Positions 29,298 to 39,646 of a stretch of DNA of 64,000 bases are shown piece after piece. The stretch spans positions 340,856 through 404,855 of the forward strand of contig NZ_JADKYS010000003.1 in the NCBI RefSeq assembly GCF_015354345.1, written 5' to 3'. Position 1 is the stretch's first letter, and each line of letters opens with the position of its first letter. The position numbers and the translations under genes were made by a program. A model generated the notes under the pieces. The model saw only the letters and a list, made by a program, of their open reading frames with translations, ran no database searches and was not told the origin of the DNA. This stretch comes from Methylophilus sp. 14 (GTDB lineage: Bacteria > Pseudomonadota > Gammaproteobacteria > Burkholderiales > Methylophilaceae).

Positions 29298-29831
29298 TTA
29301 CAAATTAAAGGCAGACTCATCTACCCGCTGATGATCCAAATGCACGTGCCTTGCAATACTAGATGGCATCCACGGCAATAATTTCAAGACCAACGCTTCT
29401 ACTGGCGCACTGAATGTTGCGTTCGTCCAGCGCGGATCCTTGGGTAAATCAGTCATGGCAGCCAGCATCACTAGGATACACACGACCAACACCCCTTTCA
29501 CAATCCCGGCCAAACCGCCCAACACCCGGTTAAGCCCACCCAAGCCCACAGCCTTGATTAAAGTGGTCAGCAACAAGGCCAGCAAGGTGCTCACGAACAG
29601 TACCAGTAAAAAAACCACTAAAAAAGCCGCCAGGGCTTTCACTGCATCGCCAGGAATCTGCTCAGGCATATAACTGATGACTTCGCCATTAAAGCGGTTA
29701 GCCAGGTAAAAAGCCAGCACCCAGCCCAGCACAGAAAACAACTCACGGATGGCGCCACGCATCAGCCCGACCAAAATGGAAAAGCCGATAATGCCCAGTA
29801 CCAGATAATCAAAAACCGTCATGGCCGACAT
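29298..29831 (-). CDS. cvpA: CvpA family inner-membrane protein
   Basis: 177 aa with four hydrophobic helices, beginning VFDYLVLGIIGFSILVGLMRGAIRELFSVLGW. This is the CvpA pattern, required for colicin V production in E. coli and otherwise of unclear function. It shares one base with the stop of the SPOR gene upstream (TGATG) and is 24 bp before purF. A second Met at codon 4 could also serve as start. Confidence 0.93.
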   Translation of the reverse strand: MSAMTVFDYLVLGIIGFSILVGLMRGAIRELFSVLGWVLAFYLANRFNGEVISYMPEQIPGDAVKALAAFLVVFLLVLFVSTLLALLLTTLIKAVGLGGLNRVLGGLAGIVKGVLVVCILVMLAAMTDLPKDPRWTNATFSAPVEALVLKLLPWMPSSIARHVHLDHQRVDESAFNL

Positions 29832-30583
29832 CAGGACTTGCTGGCGACAATACCGCTAAACCCGGCTGCTTCCAGTTTTTTCAATGCGGCAGCGGCATCA
29901 TTACGTGTGGCATAAGTACGTGTGCGCAAGCGTAATTTCTGGCCAGCGGCATCCACTTTTTCAGTGGCAGATTCAAACCCAGCCTGCTTCAGCTTGCTTT
30001 GCAGGTTTTCAAGGTTTTTAGGATCAGAAAACACACCAAACTGCACAAAGAACTTACCCGTTTTTTTATCGGATGCTACAGCCTCTTCTTTAGCCTCAGC
30101 CTTGGCTGCCGCAACTTTGGGTTCAACTTTGGGTTCAACTTTGGGTTCAACTTTGGGTTCAACTTTGGGTTCAACTTTGGGTTCAACTGGTTTCACGGGA
30201 GCTGGCACGACAACAGGCTTGGCAGGTTCTGCCTTGGCCAATTTTTGCGGTGCGACAGGGGCTGCGGGGGCGGTAGCCAGGGCCTCTTCAATGTTAGCCT
30301 CAGGCACTTCCTGGGCGTTGGTTTCTGGGGTATTGGCAGCCGGAGCGGCCTCGTTGTCCAACACTACTTCATCGTCAGGCAATTCAAGAATAGGCTCGCG
30401 ATTGGCCTGGCGGTTGACGACTGTAATTTCTACGTTATCGTGGCTGGATTCGACTACCCGATCCTTGAGCACAAAGGGCAATATGATTAACATCAACACC
30501 ACCAGCGTGATCGCACCGACCAACCGTCTGCGGGCCGTTTTCTTGAGCAACAGTTCGTTGTCTGTCAAAGCATCTCTCGCCAT
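29831..30583 (-). CDS. SPOR-domain cell-division protein (DedD-like) with an EPKV repeat
   Basis: 250 aa. A single membrane helix near residues 19-38 (LVGAITLVVLMLIILPFVL) is followed by a long proline/alanine-rich periplasmic linker and a C-terminal SPOR domain (KFFVQFGVFSDPKNLENLQ to the end) that binds denuded septal peptidoglycan. The linker contains six consecutive EPKV units encoded by a nearly identical 12-bp DNA repeat. The layout folC-dedD-cvpA-purF is conserved in gamma- and betaproteobacteria, which supports a DedD-type role in division. Confidence 0.88.
   Translation of the reverse strand: MARDALTDNELLLKKTARRRLVGAITLVVLMLIILPFVLKDRVVESSHDNVEITVVNRQANREPILELPDDEVVLDNEAAPAANTPETNAQEVPEANIEEALATAPAAPVAPQKLAKAEPAKPVVVPAPVKPVEPKVEPKVEPKVEPKVEPKVEPKVAAAKAEAKEEAVASDKKTGKFFVQFGVFSDPKNLENLQSKLKQAGFESATEKVDAAGQKLRLRTRTYATRNDAAAALKKLEAAGFSGIVASKS
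30112..30190. repeat. 12-bp tandem repeat inside the SPOR gene
   Basis: Six back-to-back copies of CAACTTTGGGTT (plus strand), with a partial copy after them. They are near identical at DNA level and code for EPKV units. Because the unit is a multiple of three, copy changes would keep the frame and only alter linker length. Confidence 0.95.
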
Positions 30584-30631
30584 AATGTTTTGAAGTTCTC
30601 ACTCAGTTCTATGTATACGCCAGGAGCGCAG

Positions 30632-31927
30632 TTACGCAGCCCATTGATCAGGCGTTAATTCCAGTATCGCAGCTACAGTGAAGAATGAGCCGAACACAAT
30701 AATTTTATCATTTTTTGCTGCTTTTTTATAAGCTGTCCGCAATGCGGTTGGCAAATCTGCATGCAGGTGAATATCTGTCTGCGGCACTTTCTGGCTTAAA
30801 CAGGTATGCAAATAATCAAGCGCTGCTGCCCGCGGATGCTGGATAGGGGCAATATGCCAGGTATCAATCACGGGGTGCAGGATATCAACCACACTGGCAA
30901 TATCTTTATCAGACAGCATGGAGAAGACGGCAATCACCTGGCTACCATCGGCACTCAGGCGTTGCAAATTATCGCGTAGTGCACGTGCGGCATGTGGGTT
31001 ATGCGCGACATCCAGAATCACATCAGGCGCTTGCTGTATATATTGAAAGCGACCAGTGACTTCTGTCCCGGTTAATGCCTGCAATAGCTGATCTTCAGTG
31101 ACTGGCAATATTGCCTGTAAGGCACGTACGGCAAAGATAACGCTGGCGGCATTATTCCACTGGTAATGGCCGAACAGGCGCAAGGTGCCAATATCCAACT
31201 GCCCCAGACTATCCCGGTAGTGCGCGTGTTGCGCATCGGAAACATCCATCTGGTAGTCCACGCCAAAACGGTTTAACTTAACGCCCAGCGATGCGGCATA
31301 GGCCAGCAAGGAGGCTGGCGGAGCAACATCGCCGCAAATGGCAATCTGCGGCTGGCGATAAATACCGGCTTTTTCGTGGCCAATTAACTCACGGGTATCG
31401 CCAAGAAACTCCATATGGTCGAGGTCGACATTGGTCACGATGGCACAATCGGCATCGACAATATTTACCGCATCCAGGCGGCCACCCAAGCCAACCTCAA
31501 GAATGACGACGTCCAGCGGTTGCTGCTCAAATGCCCACAATGCTGCCAACGTGCCCATTTCAAAATAGGTCAGCGTGATATCACCGCGCGCCTGCTCCAC
31601 AGCAGCAAAGGCGTCACAGAGCATAGCATCGGCAATCACATTGGCATTGAAGCGCACACGCTCCTGGTAGTGCACCAGATGCGGCGAAGTGTAACAGCCA
31701 ACCTGATAACCGGCAGTGCTGTAGATACGCTCCAGCATGGCACAGGTAGACCCTTTGCCATTGGTGCCGCCGACGGTGATAACGGTAAACGGAAATTGTA
31801 GCTGCAGACGAGCAGCCACTGTTTGCACCCTACCCAAGCCCATCTCGATGGATTTGGGGTGCAGGGATTCAATGTAGCCGAGCCAATCCTCAACAGTTTG
31901 GGGAAGCTCGGGTATCACAGGCGGCAT
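30632..31927 (-). CDS. folC: Bifunctional folylpolyglutamate/dihydrofolate synthase
   Basis: 431 aa Mur-ligase-fold enzyme that makes dihydrofolate and adds glutamates to folates. TVGGTNGKGSTCAMLERIY is the P-loop near residue 55. TSPHLVHYQERVRFN and VGLGGRLDAVN are FolC signatures, and DVAHNPHAARALRDNL lies in the C-terminal domain. Its start shares one base with the accD stop (TGATG), a common conserved coupling. Confidence 0.97.
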   Translation of the reverse strand: MPPVIPELPQTVEDWLGYIESLHPKSIEMGLGRVQTVAARLQLQFPFTVITVGGTNGKGSTCAMLERIYSTAGYQVGCYTSPHLVHYQERVRFNANVIADAMLCDAFAAVEQARGDITLTYFEMGTLAALWAFEQQPLDVVILEVGLGGRLDAVNIVDADCAIVTNVDLDHMEFLGDTRELIGHEKAGIYRQPQIAICGDVAPPASLLAYAASLGVKLNRFGVDYQMDVSDAQHAHYRDSLGQLDIGTLRLFGHYQWNNAASVIFAVRALQAILPVTEDQLLQALTGTEVTGRFQYIQQAPDVILDVAHNPHAARALRDNLQRLSADGSQVIAVFSMLSDKDIASVVDILHPVIDTWHIAPIQHPRAAALDYLHTCLSQKVPQTDIHLHADLPTALRTAYKKAAKNDKIIVFGSFFTVAAILELTPDQWAA

Positions 31928-32793
31928 CAGGCAGCTTTGGTAATATGCAGGAAATTGGACAACAACTGGCTCAGCTTGGCGCGCATTTCACGACGGTCAA
32001 TAATCATATCAATGGCACCGTGCGTCAGCAAAAACTCTGCGCGCTGGAAGCCCTCAGGCAAGGTCTCGCGTACGGTCTGCTCAATCACGCGCGGACCGGC
32101 AAAACCGATCAAGGCATTCGGCTCAGCCACAATCACATCACCCAGCATGGCAAAGCTGGCAGATACCCCACCCATGGTCGGATCCGTCAACACAGAAACA
32201 TATGGCAAGCCCGCTTCAGACAGCTTGGTCAAGGCAGCACTGGTTTTAGCCATTTGCATCAAGGACAGCAAGCCTTCTTGCATACGTGCACCACCGCTGG
32301 CAGAGATACAGATAAAAGCAGCTTTGTGCTGGATGGCATCTTGTACACCGCGCACAAAACGCTCGCCAACCACTGAGCCCATGGAACCGCCCATAAACTT
32401 GAATTCAAACACGGCCGCCACGACCGGCACACCTTCAATCGCACCGCGCATCACAATCAGCGCATCTTTTTCCTTAACGTCACGCTGGGCAGATTTCATG
32501 CGCTCGGCGTAAGTTTTGCTGTCTTTAAATTTCAACGCATCCACTGGCGTGACATCGGCGCCAATTTCAACGCGGCCTTCTGCATCCAGCAACACATTCA
32601 GGCGGTCACGCGCGCCCAAACGGTGATGATGGCCGCATTGCGGACAAACCTCCAGGTTGGCATCCAGGTCAGTACGGTATAGTACCGTCTGGCAGGCATC
32701 GCATTTGTGCCACAGGCCTTCTGGCACATTGCGCTTTTGTACTGAGCCAACAGCACGTTTAATTTTTTGTGGAATCTTGTCTAACCAGCTCAT
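31927..32793 (-). CDS. accD: Acetyl-CoA carboxylase carboxyltransferase subunit beta
   Basis: 288 aa from the start used here. With AccA it transfers the carboxyl group from biotin to acetyl-CoA. The N-terminal zinc ribbon has CDAC and CPQC pairs. The crotonase-fold core includes [20 protein letters not shown] and [19 protein letters not shown] at 32793 is chosen because AGGAGA precedes it at 6 nt and the protein then begins [12 protein letters not shown] as in relatives. A frame extending to 32832 lacks such a site. Confidence 0.96.
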   Translation of the reverse strand: MSWLDKIPQKIKRAVGSVQKRNVPEGLWHKCDACQTVLYRTDLDANLEVCPQCGHHHRLGARDRLNVLLDAEGRVEIGADVTPVDALKFKDSKTYAERMKSAQRDVKEKDALIVMRGAIEGVPVVAAVFEFKFMGGSMGSVVGERFVRGVQDAIQHKAAFICISASGGARMQEGLLSLMQMAKTSAALTKLSEAGLPYVSVLTDPTMGGVSASFAMLGDVIVAEPNALIGFAGPRVIEQTVRETLPEGFQRAEFLLTHGAIDMIIDRREMRAKLSQLLSNFLHITKAA

Positions 32794-32844
32794 AGTTTCT
32801 CCTGCTTTTATATTGCGATATTCTGAAGACATGAATAAACAGTC

Positions 32845-33645
32845 CTATACAGAGTCAATCGCAGTACGTAATTCTTTGGTTAATGCCTGCACATTGGTAA
32901 TCAGGTGAGTGGCGTCAGAGTTTTCAATTGCCAATACCATGCGGCTACCGACCACAACAGCATCTGCAATCGCCGCCACTTCACGCGCTGTAGCAGCATC
33001 CTTCACGCCAAAGCCAACACCAATCGGCAAGCTGGTTTGTTGACGTATCTCTGCCACGCGTTTTTTGACCTCGACAATATCCAGGTTGGCCGCGCCTGTC
33101 ACGCCTTTGAGCGACACATAATACAGAAAGCCTGTTGCCTGCTTCACGATCAACTCGGTACGTGAAGGCTCGGTGGTTGGTGACAACAGAAAAATACTGT
33201 CGATATCGGCGCTGGCCAGCTCCTGGTTAAAGCGTTCGCACTCCTCAGGTGGATAATCCACAGTCAGCACGCCATCGACCCCTGCCTCTTTCGCCAAAGC
33301 AACAAATTGGCTGCTACCCATGGCTTCAATCGGGTTGGCATAGCCCATGAGTACGATAGGCGTTGTTTGATTGCTAGCGCGAAACTCTTTAACCATGCCA
33401 AGTACTTTGCGCAGACCCATTTTGTGTACCAGCGCACGCTCACTGGCGCGCTGAATGACCGGACCATCCGCCATCGGGTCAGAAAACGGCACACCCAGTT
33501 CAATCATGTCGGCACCGGCCTCAACCAAGGCATGCAACAAAGGCACGGTGTGGTCAGGATGCGGATCACCGGCTGTAATGTAGGGAATCAGTGCCTTTTT
33601 ACCTTGCGCCTTGAGTGTGGCGAATACAGATTGAATGCGGGACAT
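32845..33645 (-). CDS. trpA: Tryptophan synthase alpha chain
   Basis: 266 aa TIM barrel that cleaves indole-3-glycerol phosphate. ALIPYITAGDPHPDHT, then MIELGVPFSDPMADGPVIQ with the catalytic Glu and Asp, and VGFGVKDAATAREVA are typical. It is encoded after trpB in the usual trpF-trpB-trpA-accD-folC series of betaproteobacteria, with a 101-bp gap to trpB that holds an inverted repeat. Confidence 0.97.
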   Translation of the reverse strand: MSRIQSVFATLKAQGKKALIPYITAGDPHPDHTVPLLHALVEAGADMIELGVPFSDPMADGPVIQRASERALVHKMGLRKVLGMVKEFRASNQTTPIVLMGYANPIEAMGSSQFVALAKEAGVDGVLTVDYPPEECERFNQELASADIDSIFLLSPTTEPSRTELIVKQATGFLYYVSLKGVTGAANLDIVEVKKRVAEIRQQTSLPIGVGFGVKDAATAREVAAIADAVVVGSRMVLAIENSDATHLITNVQALTKELRTAIDSV

Positions 33646-33692
33646 AAGAATGCTTTTTTAATTAATTCAAATAATGACAGTGGATTTGCAAG

Positions 33693-33737
33693 GCATGACT
33701 GTGCGTATAAATATAAAGTAGACAAGCGCAGTCATGC
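33693..33737. repeat. Inverted repeat between trpB and trpA
   Basis: Arms GCATGACTG (33693-33701) and CAGTCATGC (33729-33737) are perfect and separated by 27 AT-rich bases. There is no T-run, so a regulator site or an mRNA-stability hairpin is more likely than a terminator. Confidence 0.5.
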
Positions 33738-33746
33738 TAGCCAAGG

Positions 33747-34949
33747 TCACAGGGTAATATTCGCCAACCGTGCCACGGTGTTAATATCTTTATCACCACG
33801 GCCAGAGAGATTCACCAGCACGACCTGGTCCGGAGACATGGTTTTAGCCAGTTTTTCTGCATGCGCCAGGGCGTGACTGGACTCCATTGCCGGAATAATG
33901 CCTTCAGTACGGCACAGGTTATGGAAAGCAGTCATGGCCTCCTCATCTGTGATTGCCACATATTCCGCGCGCTTGATGTCTTTTAACCAGGCATGCTCAG
34001 GGCCCACGCCTGGGTAATCCAGGCCTGCAGAGATAGAGTGGGTTTCAATGATATTGCCATCTTCATCTTGCATCAGGTAAGTACGGTTGCCGTGCAGTAC
34101 GCCAATCGGGCTATTTGCCGTTAAGGGGGCCGCATGCTGGCCAGTGCTCAAACCGTGACCGCCCGCTTCAACGCCAATCAGGCGCACACCTTCAACGTCG
34201 ATGTATGGGTAGAAAATGCCCATGGCATTGGAGCCGCCACCGACACAGGCGACAACCGCATCTGGCTGGCGACCGATCATTTCCTGCATCTGCTCTTTTG
34301 CTTCGATACCGATAACTGCCTGGAAATCACGCACCATCATTGGGTAAGGATGTGGGCCGGCCACGGTGCCGATAATGTAGAAAGTATTGGAGATATTGGT
34401 CACCCAGTCACGCATGGCTTCATTCAATGCGTCTTTGAGGGTTTTTGAACCGCTCTCAACAGGCACCACGGTTGCACCCAGTAACTTCATGCGGAACACG
34501 TTTGGCGCCTGGCGTTTTACATCCTCAGCGCCCATGTAGACCACACACTCTAGACCCAGGCGCGCCGCGATGGTGGCGGTCGCCACGCCATGCTGCCCGG
34601 CACCGGTTTCCGCAATCACGCGTGGCTTACCCATGCGCTTGGCCAGCAATGCCTGGCCGATGGTGTTGTTGATTTTGTGCGCGCCAGTGTGGTTTAAATC
34701 TTCGCGCTTGAGATAAATTTGTGCGCCACCGACTTTGTCAGACAGGCGTTTAGCATGATAAATCGGGCTGGGACGGCCAACGAAGTGCTTCAGGTCATAA
34801 GCAAATTCAGCCAGGAACTCAGGATCGTGACGGTATTTCTCATACATCACTCTCAGCTCTTCCAGTGCTTCCACCAGGGTTTCTGCGACAAAAACGCCAC
34901 CAAAAGGGCCAAAATGACCGCGCTCATCTGGCATGTCATACATTTGCAT
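33747..34949 (-). CDS. trpB: Tryptophan synthase beta chain
   Basis: 400 aa PLP enzyme joining indole to serine. [41 protein letters not shown] with the PLP lysine, [15 protein letters not shown] and [12 protein letters not shown] are diagnostic. GGAG lies 6 nt before the ATG. It is 22 bp downstream of trpF. Confidence 0.98.
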   Translation of the reverse strand: MQMYDMPDERGHFGPFGGVFVAETLVEALEELRVMYEKYRHDPEFLAEFAYDLKHFVGRPSPIYHAKRLSDKVGGAQIYLKREDLNHTGAHKINNTIGQALLAKRMGKPRVIAETGAGQHGVATATIAARLGLECVVYMGAEDVKRQAPNVFRMKLLGATVVPVESGSKTLKDALNEAMRDWVTNISNTFYIIGTVAGPHPYPMMVRDFQAVIGIEAKEQMQEMIGRQPDAVVACVGGGSNAMGIFYPYIDVEGVRLIGVEAGGHGLSTGQHAAPLTANSPIGVLHGNRTYLMQDEDGNIIETHSISAGLDYPGVGPEHAWLKDIKRAEYVAITDEEAMTAFHNLCRTEGIIPAMESSHALAHAEKLAKTMSPDQVVLVNLSGRGDKDINTVARLANITL

Positions 34950-34971
34950 GCGTTACTCCGTATCTCGTTTG

Positions 34972-35622
34972 TTACTCTAACCGCCCACGACGTGCAGCAT
35001 CACACTGCACCACCTGCTGCATGAATGCAGCTATCTTTTGCGGGGACTTAATCCCCTTTTGTGCTTCTACCCCGCCACTCACATCCAGTGCATAAGGGCG
35101 TACCTGATGCGTGGCTTGCGCGACATTTTCCGGATTCAAACCACCGGCCAATATCACCGGCTTTTGCAAATCGGCGGGGATCAGCGACCAGTCAAATGCC
35201 TCGCCGGTCCCACCCACTGCTTTTTCAGAGTAAGTATCCAGTAGCAAGGCTGAAGCTGACGCAAAATCAAGCTCGCATTGTACCAAATTTACCCCTGGTT
35301 TGACGCGGATTGCTTTGTAATATGGCAGATTAAATTGCGCGCAATAGTCTGCTGACTCATCGCCATGAAACTGCAGGCAATCCAGGTCTGTGCTTGTGAT
35401 CACTTGCTGCACTTCTTCAGCCGACGCATTCACAAACAGGCCGACCTTGCTCACAAAGGGCGGCAGTGCCGCCATAATTGCTTGCGCCTGTGTCGCCGTT
35501 ACCGCACGCGGGCTAGGGGCATAAAACACAAAACCCAACGCATCCGCACCTGCGGCAATCGCTGTCAGCGCATCTTCCAGGCGGGTGATCCCGCAAATTT
35601 TTACCCTGGTTCTGGTCATCAT
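34972..35622 (-). CDS. trpF: Phosphoribosylanthranilate isomerase
   Basis: 216 aa from the start chosen. It isomerises phosphoribosylanthranilate to the CdRP intermediate of tryptophan synthesis. [20 protein letters not shown] with the catalytic Cys, [18 protein letters not shown] and [10 protein letters not shown] are the TrpF blocks. The frame is open to 35769 but that would overlap truA by 130 bp. The ATG-ATG pair at 35622/35619 directly precedes the conserved TRTRVKICG, so it is preferred, although its ribosome site is weak. Separate from trpC, unlike E. coli. Confidence 0.95.
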   Translation of the reverse strand: MMTRTRVKICGITRLEDALTAIAAGADALGFVFYAPSPRAVTATQAQAIMAALPPFVSKVGLFVNASAEEVQQVITSTDLDCLQFHGDESADYCAQFNLPYYKAIRVKPGVNLVQCELDFASASALLLDTYSEKAVGGTGEAFDWSLIPADLQKPVILAGGLNPENVAQATHQVRPYALDVSGGVEAQKGIKSPQKIAAFMQQVVQCDAARRGRLE

Positions 35623-35638
35623 GATTGATTCGTTCTCT

Positions 35639-36412
35639 TTAGTCCCAATGTGCCTCACACACCGGCAATTGCCAGCTGGCGTCATACTCCACACCGGTAA
35701 AATACAATCCATCTGGCATAAAGGTGGGCGGTGCAAGGCGCCGGTCTTGATGTTGCAATAAATCGGCAAATGCGGCCGGACTCAATTTACCCTGCCCAAC
35801 ATACACCAAGGCGCCCACCATATTGCGAATCTGGTGCTGCAAAAAGGCATTCGCCTTAAAGCTGAAAATAATATATCGCCCTTGCTGCCTCAGGTCGGCC
35901 CTATGCATGGTCCGTATCGGCGTACTGGCCTGACACTCACTGGCCCGAAAAGCACTGAAATCATGTTCGCCGATTAAGCATGGCATGGCCTGCTGCATCA
36001 GGCTAATATCCAACGGCCGGTGATACCAACCAACGCGCCCGTGCTGGCTGGCTGGGGCCACCGCGTGGTTATGCAACACATATTGATAGCTGCGCGCGCG
36101 TGCACTGAATCTGGCGTGAAAGTCTGCCGCCACCTCAGTGGCCCACAAGACGCGTACCCAGGCAGGCAAGTGCGCATTGGTGCCACGCACCCAGGCACTC
36201 AATGGTCTGACAGCAGACGTTTCAAAATGTGCCACCTGCATCAGCGCATGCACGCCTGAATCGGTACGCCCGGCAGCATGCAAGCGGACTTTTTCACCGC
36301 CCACCTGTTCAACGGCTCGTTCAATGGCATCTTGTACGCCTGCGGCATTTGGCTGACTTTGCCACCCTTGAAAATAGGCGCCGTGATATTCAATGCCAAT
36401 CGCAATTTTCAT
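35639..36412 (-). CDS. truA: tRNA pseudouridine(38-40) synthase
   Basis: 257 aa. It converts U38-U40 in the anticodon stem to pseudouridine. [18 protein letters not shown] at the N-terminus and [19 protein letters not shown] with the catalytic Asp are the family's signature, and [20 protein letters not shown] is in the C-terminal half. It is located between fimV and trpF, a conserved betaproteobacterial neighbourhood. Confidence 0.97.
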   Translation of the reverse strand: MKIAIGIEYHGAYFQGWQSQPNAAGVQDAIERAVEQVGGEKVRLHAAGRTDSGVHALMQVAHFETSAVRPLSAWVRGTNAHLPAWVRVLWATEVAADFHARFSARARSYQYVLHNHAVAPASQHGRVGWYHRPLDISLMQQAMPCLIGEHDFSAFRASECQASTPIRTMHRADLRQQGRYIIFSFKANAFLQHQIRNMVGALVYVGQGKLSPAAFADLLQHQDRRLAPPTFMPDGLYFTGVEYDASWQLPVCEAHWD

Positions 36413-36487
36413 GGCGCCTAGTATAAGGGCTGTCGTTGATTACACCAAATCAGGGCACACAGCCCGTGAATGGCCACTAAAATGAAC

Positions 36488-36507
36488 AAGGCCGGGAACC
36501 CGGCCTT
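36488..36507 (-). terminator. Palindrome/terminator after fimV
   Basis: AAGGCCGGGAACCCGGCCTT is a perfect 20-bp palindrome, 3 bp past the fimV stop, followed on the minus strand by a moderately T-rich stretch. Confidence 0.6.
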
Positions 36508-36510
36508 GAT

Positions 36511-39438
36511 TTACGCTAGTTTCGCCAGTAGTTCACTGGCACGTTGCCGCTGACGCTCGCCACCTTCTGCGATCACCTCATCGATCAACTCCTTAGCGCC
36601 TACCACATCTTCCATATCGATATACGCTTGGATCAGGTCGAGCTTGGTATTCACTTCTTCCGGCTCATCTGTGATCGCCTCGGTACTGACTGAGGCACTA
36701 TCGGCCATATCCAGGGAGATTTCAGGGAAAGCAACATTATCGCCCGCCGCGTCTACCACTGGTGCTTCATTCAATGCCGTGTCAGCAGCGCCCAGGCTGA
36801 TTTCTTCGATTTCCAGCGCATCATCTGCCGCTTGTTCAGCAATCGCATCATTCGGACCACCCAATTCCAGTGACAACTCAGGCAATGACTCAAACACAGC
36901 ATCCTCGCTGGATAAGGTTTGCTCACCGGTCGTTGTTGACAAAGGTTTATTGCTGGCAACATCCAGCCCTTGCGCGCCCTCATCCAAATTTAGCGATGGC
37001 AAATCCAATGCTTTAGGGGTCAATGCAAGATCAGCATCTTCATTTAAAGCATCACCGCCCAGATCGTCCACGGAGTCGGGCTCTACCACAGAGGCTGGCT
37101 CCACCTCAAAACGCAAGCTATCCGCATTGGTCACTGGCTCTGCAGAAAATGCAAGGCTAGTGTCATCCACCTCTGGCAGCGTTGACTCAGCGACTGGGGT
37201 ATCTATCTGCAATGTATCAGAATCGCTGATCACAGGCGACACATCCGCACTGGATTCAATTGTAATTTCCTCTGTGGCGGTACGCGCCGAGCTTTCAGTA
37301 GACGCTACAGGCTCGCTACTCGCCGCTGCCATCGCTTCAGACGCACCGTCAAACTCCAATGCCGGCGCTTCAAAGTTAAAGTGATAGGCATCCTCTTCAT
37401 TCTGCGTTTCTGTCACTGGCAATACGCTTGACTCGGCTGCAGCCGTAACCTCATTGGCAGCAACTGGCGTGCCTTGGTAAAGCGCATTATCCGGATCCAG
37501 CTTTTGCCCCATGGCACTGACTTTTGACCAGGTCGCATCTGCCGGACCAGCTTTGGCATACACCTCACCAGCCAGCGACTCAAACGCAACCTTATTACCG
37601 GTGGTCTGATAAATTTCCAGCAACTTCACTTTGAGTTCCTGGCGCTCAGGATCTTTTTGAATCGCATCTTTGAGGATTTCCTCAGCCTGGGCATCACGGC
37701 CATACGCCATATACACCTCGGCCTCAGCAATCGGATCCACATCATGCGAATCGATCATGCCACCGACGCCACTCTGCGAGAAGTCGGTCAAAAAGGAGGT
37801 GTCGCCAGAAGCCGCAGCCTGCGTATCACCGAACACAGTGTTATTCTGCATTTCGGTCGCCGGCGAGGTCACGATCGCATCTTCAAACGTATCAATCTGT
37901 TTTTTGCGACGGATACGAATCAATGCCCAGACACACAGCAGCACCGGCAAAGCAATCAGCGCCAGTGGCAACACCGGGCTGATATTTTTCAGGCGCTCAA
38001 ACAACACATGCATAAAGGAAGGCTGCTGCACAGGCTCATCAGCGGCAGGCGTTTCTACTGGCGCCACCGGCTTGGCAGGCTCTGCCGCAGGCTTCTCTGC
38101 AGCCACTGGTGCAGGCGGCACCTTGGCAGCTTCAACAGGAGCAGCCTCAACAGGTTTTTCTACTGCAGGCGCAGGCTCAACTTTAGATTCTACTTTCGCT
38201 TCGGCTTTAGGCTCGGCAGCTGCTTGTGCCGCATTCTTCTCTGCCAGCGCCATCGCATTGTTCTTCATTTCCATCAGTTTTTTCATGTCCGCGACTTGTT
38301 TTTCAAGCGCGGCTGCACGAGACTGTTCTTCTTTGATGGCGTTTGCCTTGGCAGTCGCATCTTCTTGCGCTGCGGTTGCGGATGTTTTGGCTGCTGACTT
38401 ATCAGCTAGCGTTGTTGACTTCTCATCACCAGCCGACAGTTTCAATACATCTTTCCCTGGCTTGGCTTGCGGCGCGGGTTTCGCCCCTGCGGCACCAATT
38501 TTGCCCGCGGATTGCTGTGTATTGCCGCCACTTTGGCTGGCTGCACTTTCCTGGACGACTTTAGCCAGTGAATTTTTATAGGCTTGCCAGTTGGTCGCAT
38601 GTTCTGCGATCAGGCTTTTCGCCTGTGGGCGGCTAATGCTATCCAGGGTTGCCTGGTCTGGCATACGCATAATCTTGCCGACCTTGAGGCGGTTCATGTT
38701 TTTACCATCAAACGCCTGCTGGTTTGTTTGGTAGAGCGCAGCGAGCATTTGTTCAACACTTACATTGTCAGGTTTCATTTGTCTGGCAATGGCATAAAGG
38801 GTATCGCCACGCTCGGTGGTCAACGCATTTTCTGCGTTTGTTTCTTCGGCAAGCTCAGGTTTCGTTTCAGTTTTAGTCGCAGGTTTTGCAGCGGCTGGTC
38901 TGAATGACGCAGGCTTCTTGGCCTCTGGCACAACAGCCTGGCTAGGTTCGGGCACCACTGCTGCTGGAGGTGTACTAGGCGCAGGTGCTGCCTGACCATT
39001 GACGGGCAAACCAGCAGACTCGGATACATAATTAGAGTTAAACCCAGGCGGATCCAGCAACAGGGTATATTCTTTGACCAGTCGGCCAGTCGGCCAATCG
39101 ACCTGGATCAGCATATCCAGGAAGGCTTCGGTAATCGGCTGGGAGCTGGTCAGCTTGAGGATGGGCTGACCTTTGATGTTATTGCCAACTTCAATTTTAA
39201 TAAATGGGTAAGACGCAGGCTTTTCCAGCATTTGGTCCTGATAGACCTGCTCGCTCGCCAATGCTGCCTGGATGCTATTGAGTTCACTTGGCGTGACCGC
39301 CAGCAACTCAATTTCCGCATTGAGCGGTTCCCCCAGTTTTGAGCTTGAAACCATGCCCCCCAAACCAGCGGCATGCGCCGAAAGGGCAGTACTCAAACTC
39401 AAGGCAAAGGCTATTTTTTTTAATTGAAATTTACTCAC
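36511..39438 (-). CDS. fimV: FimV/HubP-family polar peptidoglycan-binding protein
   Basis: 975 aa. It starts with GTG, supported by AAGGG 8 nt upstream and a proper signal peptide (LKKIAFALSLSTALSAHAAG). The FimV N-terminal domain (MVSSSKLGEPLNAEIELLAV) is followed by a LysM-like segment (about residues 204-260, ERGDTLYAIARQMKPDNVSV), an Ala/Pro/Lys-rich linker with a coiled-coil stretch, one membrane helix (about 488-507), a long acidic cytoplasmic part with a TPR-like piece near EAEVYMAYGRDAQAEEILK, and the conserved C-terminal helix pair LIQAYIDMEDVVGAKELIDE. Relatives organise the cell pole and type IV pilus function; the exact role here is inferred from domain order. Confidence 0.93.
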   Translation of the reverse strand: MSKFQLKKIAFALSLSTALSAHAAGLGGMVSSSKLGEPLNAEIELLAVTPSELNSIQAALASEQVYQDQMLEKPASYPFIKIEVGNNIKGQPILKLTSSQPITEAFLDMLIQVDWPTGRLVKEYTLLLDPPGFNSNYVSESAGLPVNGQAAPAPSTPPAAVVPEPSQAVVPEAKKPASFRPAAAKPATKTETKPELAEETNAENALTTERGDTLYAIARQMKPDNVSVEQMLAALYQTNQQAFDGKNMNRLKVGKIMRMPDQATLDSISRPQAKSLIAEHATNWQAYKNSLAKVVQESAASQSGGNTQQSAGKIGAAGAKPAPQAKPGKDVLKLSAGDEKSTTLADKSAAKTSATAAQEDATAKANAIKEEQSRAAALEKQVADMKKLMEMKNNAMALAEKNAAQAAAEPKAEAKVESKVEPAPAVEKPVEAAPVEAAKVPPAPVAAEKPAAEPAKPVAPVETPAADEPVQQPSFMHVLFERLKNISPVLPLALIALPVLLCVWALIRIRRKKQIDTFEDAIVTSPATEMQNNTVFGDTQAAASGDTSFLTDFSQSGVGGMIDSHDVDPIAEAEVYMAYGRDAQAEEILKDAIQKDPERQELKVKLLEIYQTTGNKVAFESLAGEVYAKAGPADATWSKVSAMGQKLDPDNALYQGTPVAANEVTAAAESSVLPVTETQNEEDAYHFNFEAPALEFDGASEAMAAASSEPVASTESSARTATEEITIESSADVSPVISDSDTLQIDTPVAESTLPEVDDTSLAFSAEPVTNADSLRFEVEPASVVEPDSVDDLGGDALNEDADLALTPKALDLPSLNLDEGAQGLDVASNKPLSTTTGEQTLSSEDAVFESLPELSLELGGPNDAIAEQAADDALEIEEISLGAADTALNEAPVVDAAGDNVAFPEISLDMADSASVSTEAITDEPEEVNTKLDLIQAYIDMEDVVGAKELIDEVIAEGGERQRQRASELLAKLA

Positions 39439-39574
39439 CGATTAACCCTTATTCATTCATGGCGTTTGTCAAAATAGCATCATTCAGACAGCCACGCAAG
39501 CGCGCCCAGGCGGCTTGTGAGCAATAAATACACCGTTTTGAAGCTATAGTAACCATTAAACAGGATTATATAAA

Positions 39575-39631
39575 AAGCAAAAGCCCGAAAAGACCATGAT
39601 TTCATTAATAAATCATGGCTTTACGGGCCGC
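39575..39631 (-). terminator. Two-tier terminator after asd
   Basis: Minus strand: outer arms GCCCG/CGGGC and inner arms CCATGATTT/AAATCATGG, followed by TTTTGCTTTTT. It lies 16 bp past the asd stop. Confidence 0.75.
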
Positions 39632-39646
39632 TATTTAATCCATTAC

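Noticed and set aside
37670-38581. 303-codon plus frame opposite fimV
   Set aside because: It is the reverse of a compositionally biased Ala/Pro/Lys linker, with low-complexity Ser/Ala translation; the minus-strand FimV is clearly the real gene. The same applies to the 223-codon frame opposite the SPOR gene (29922-30593).
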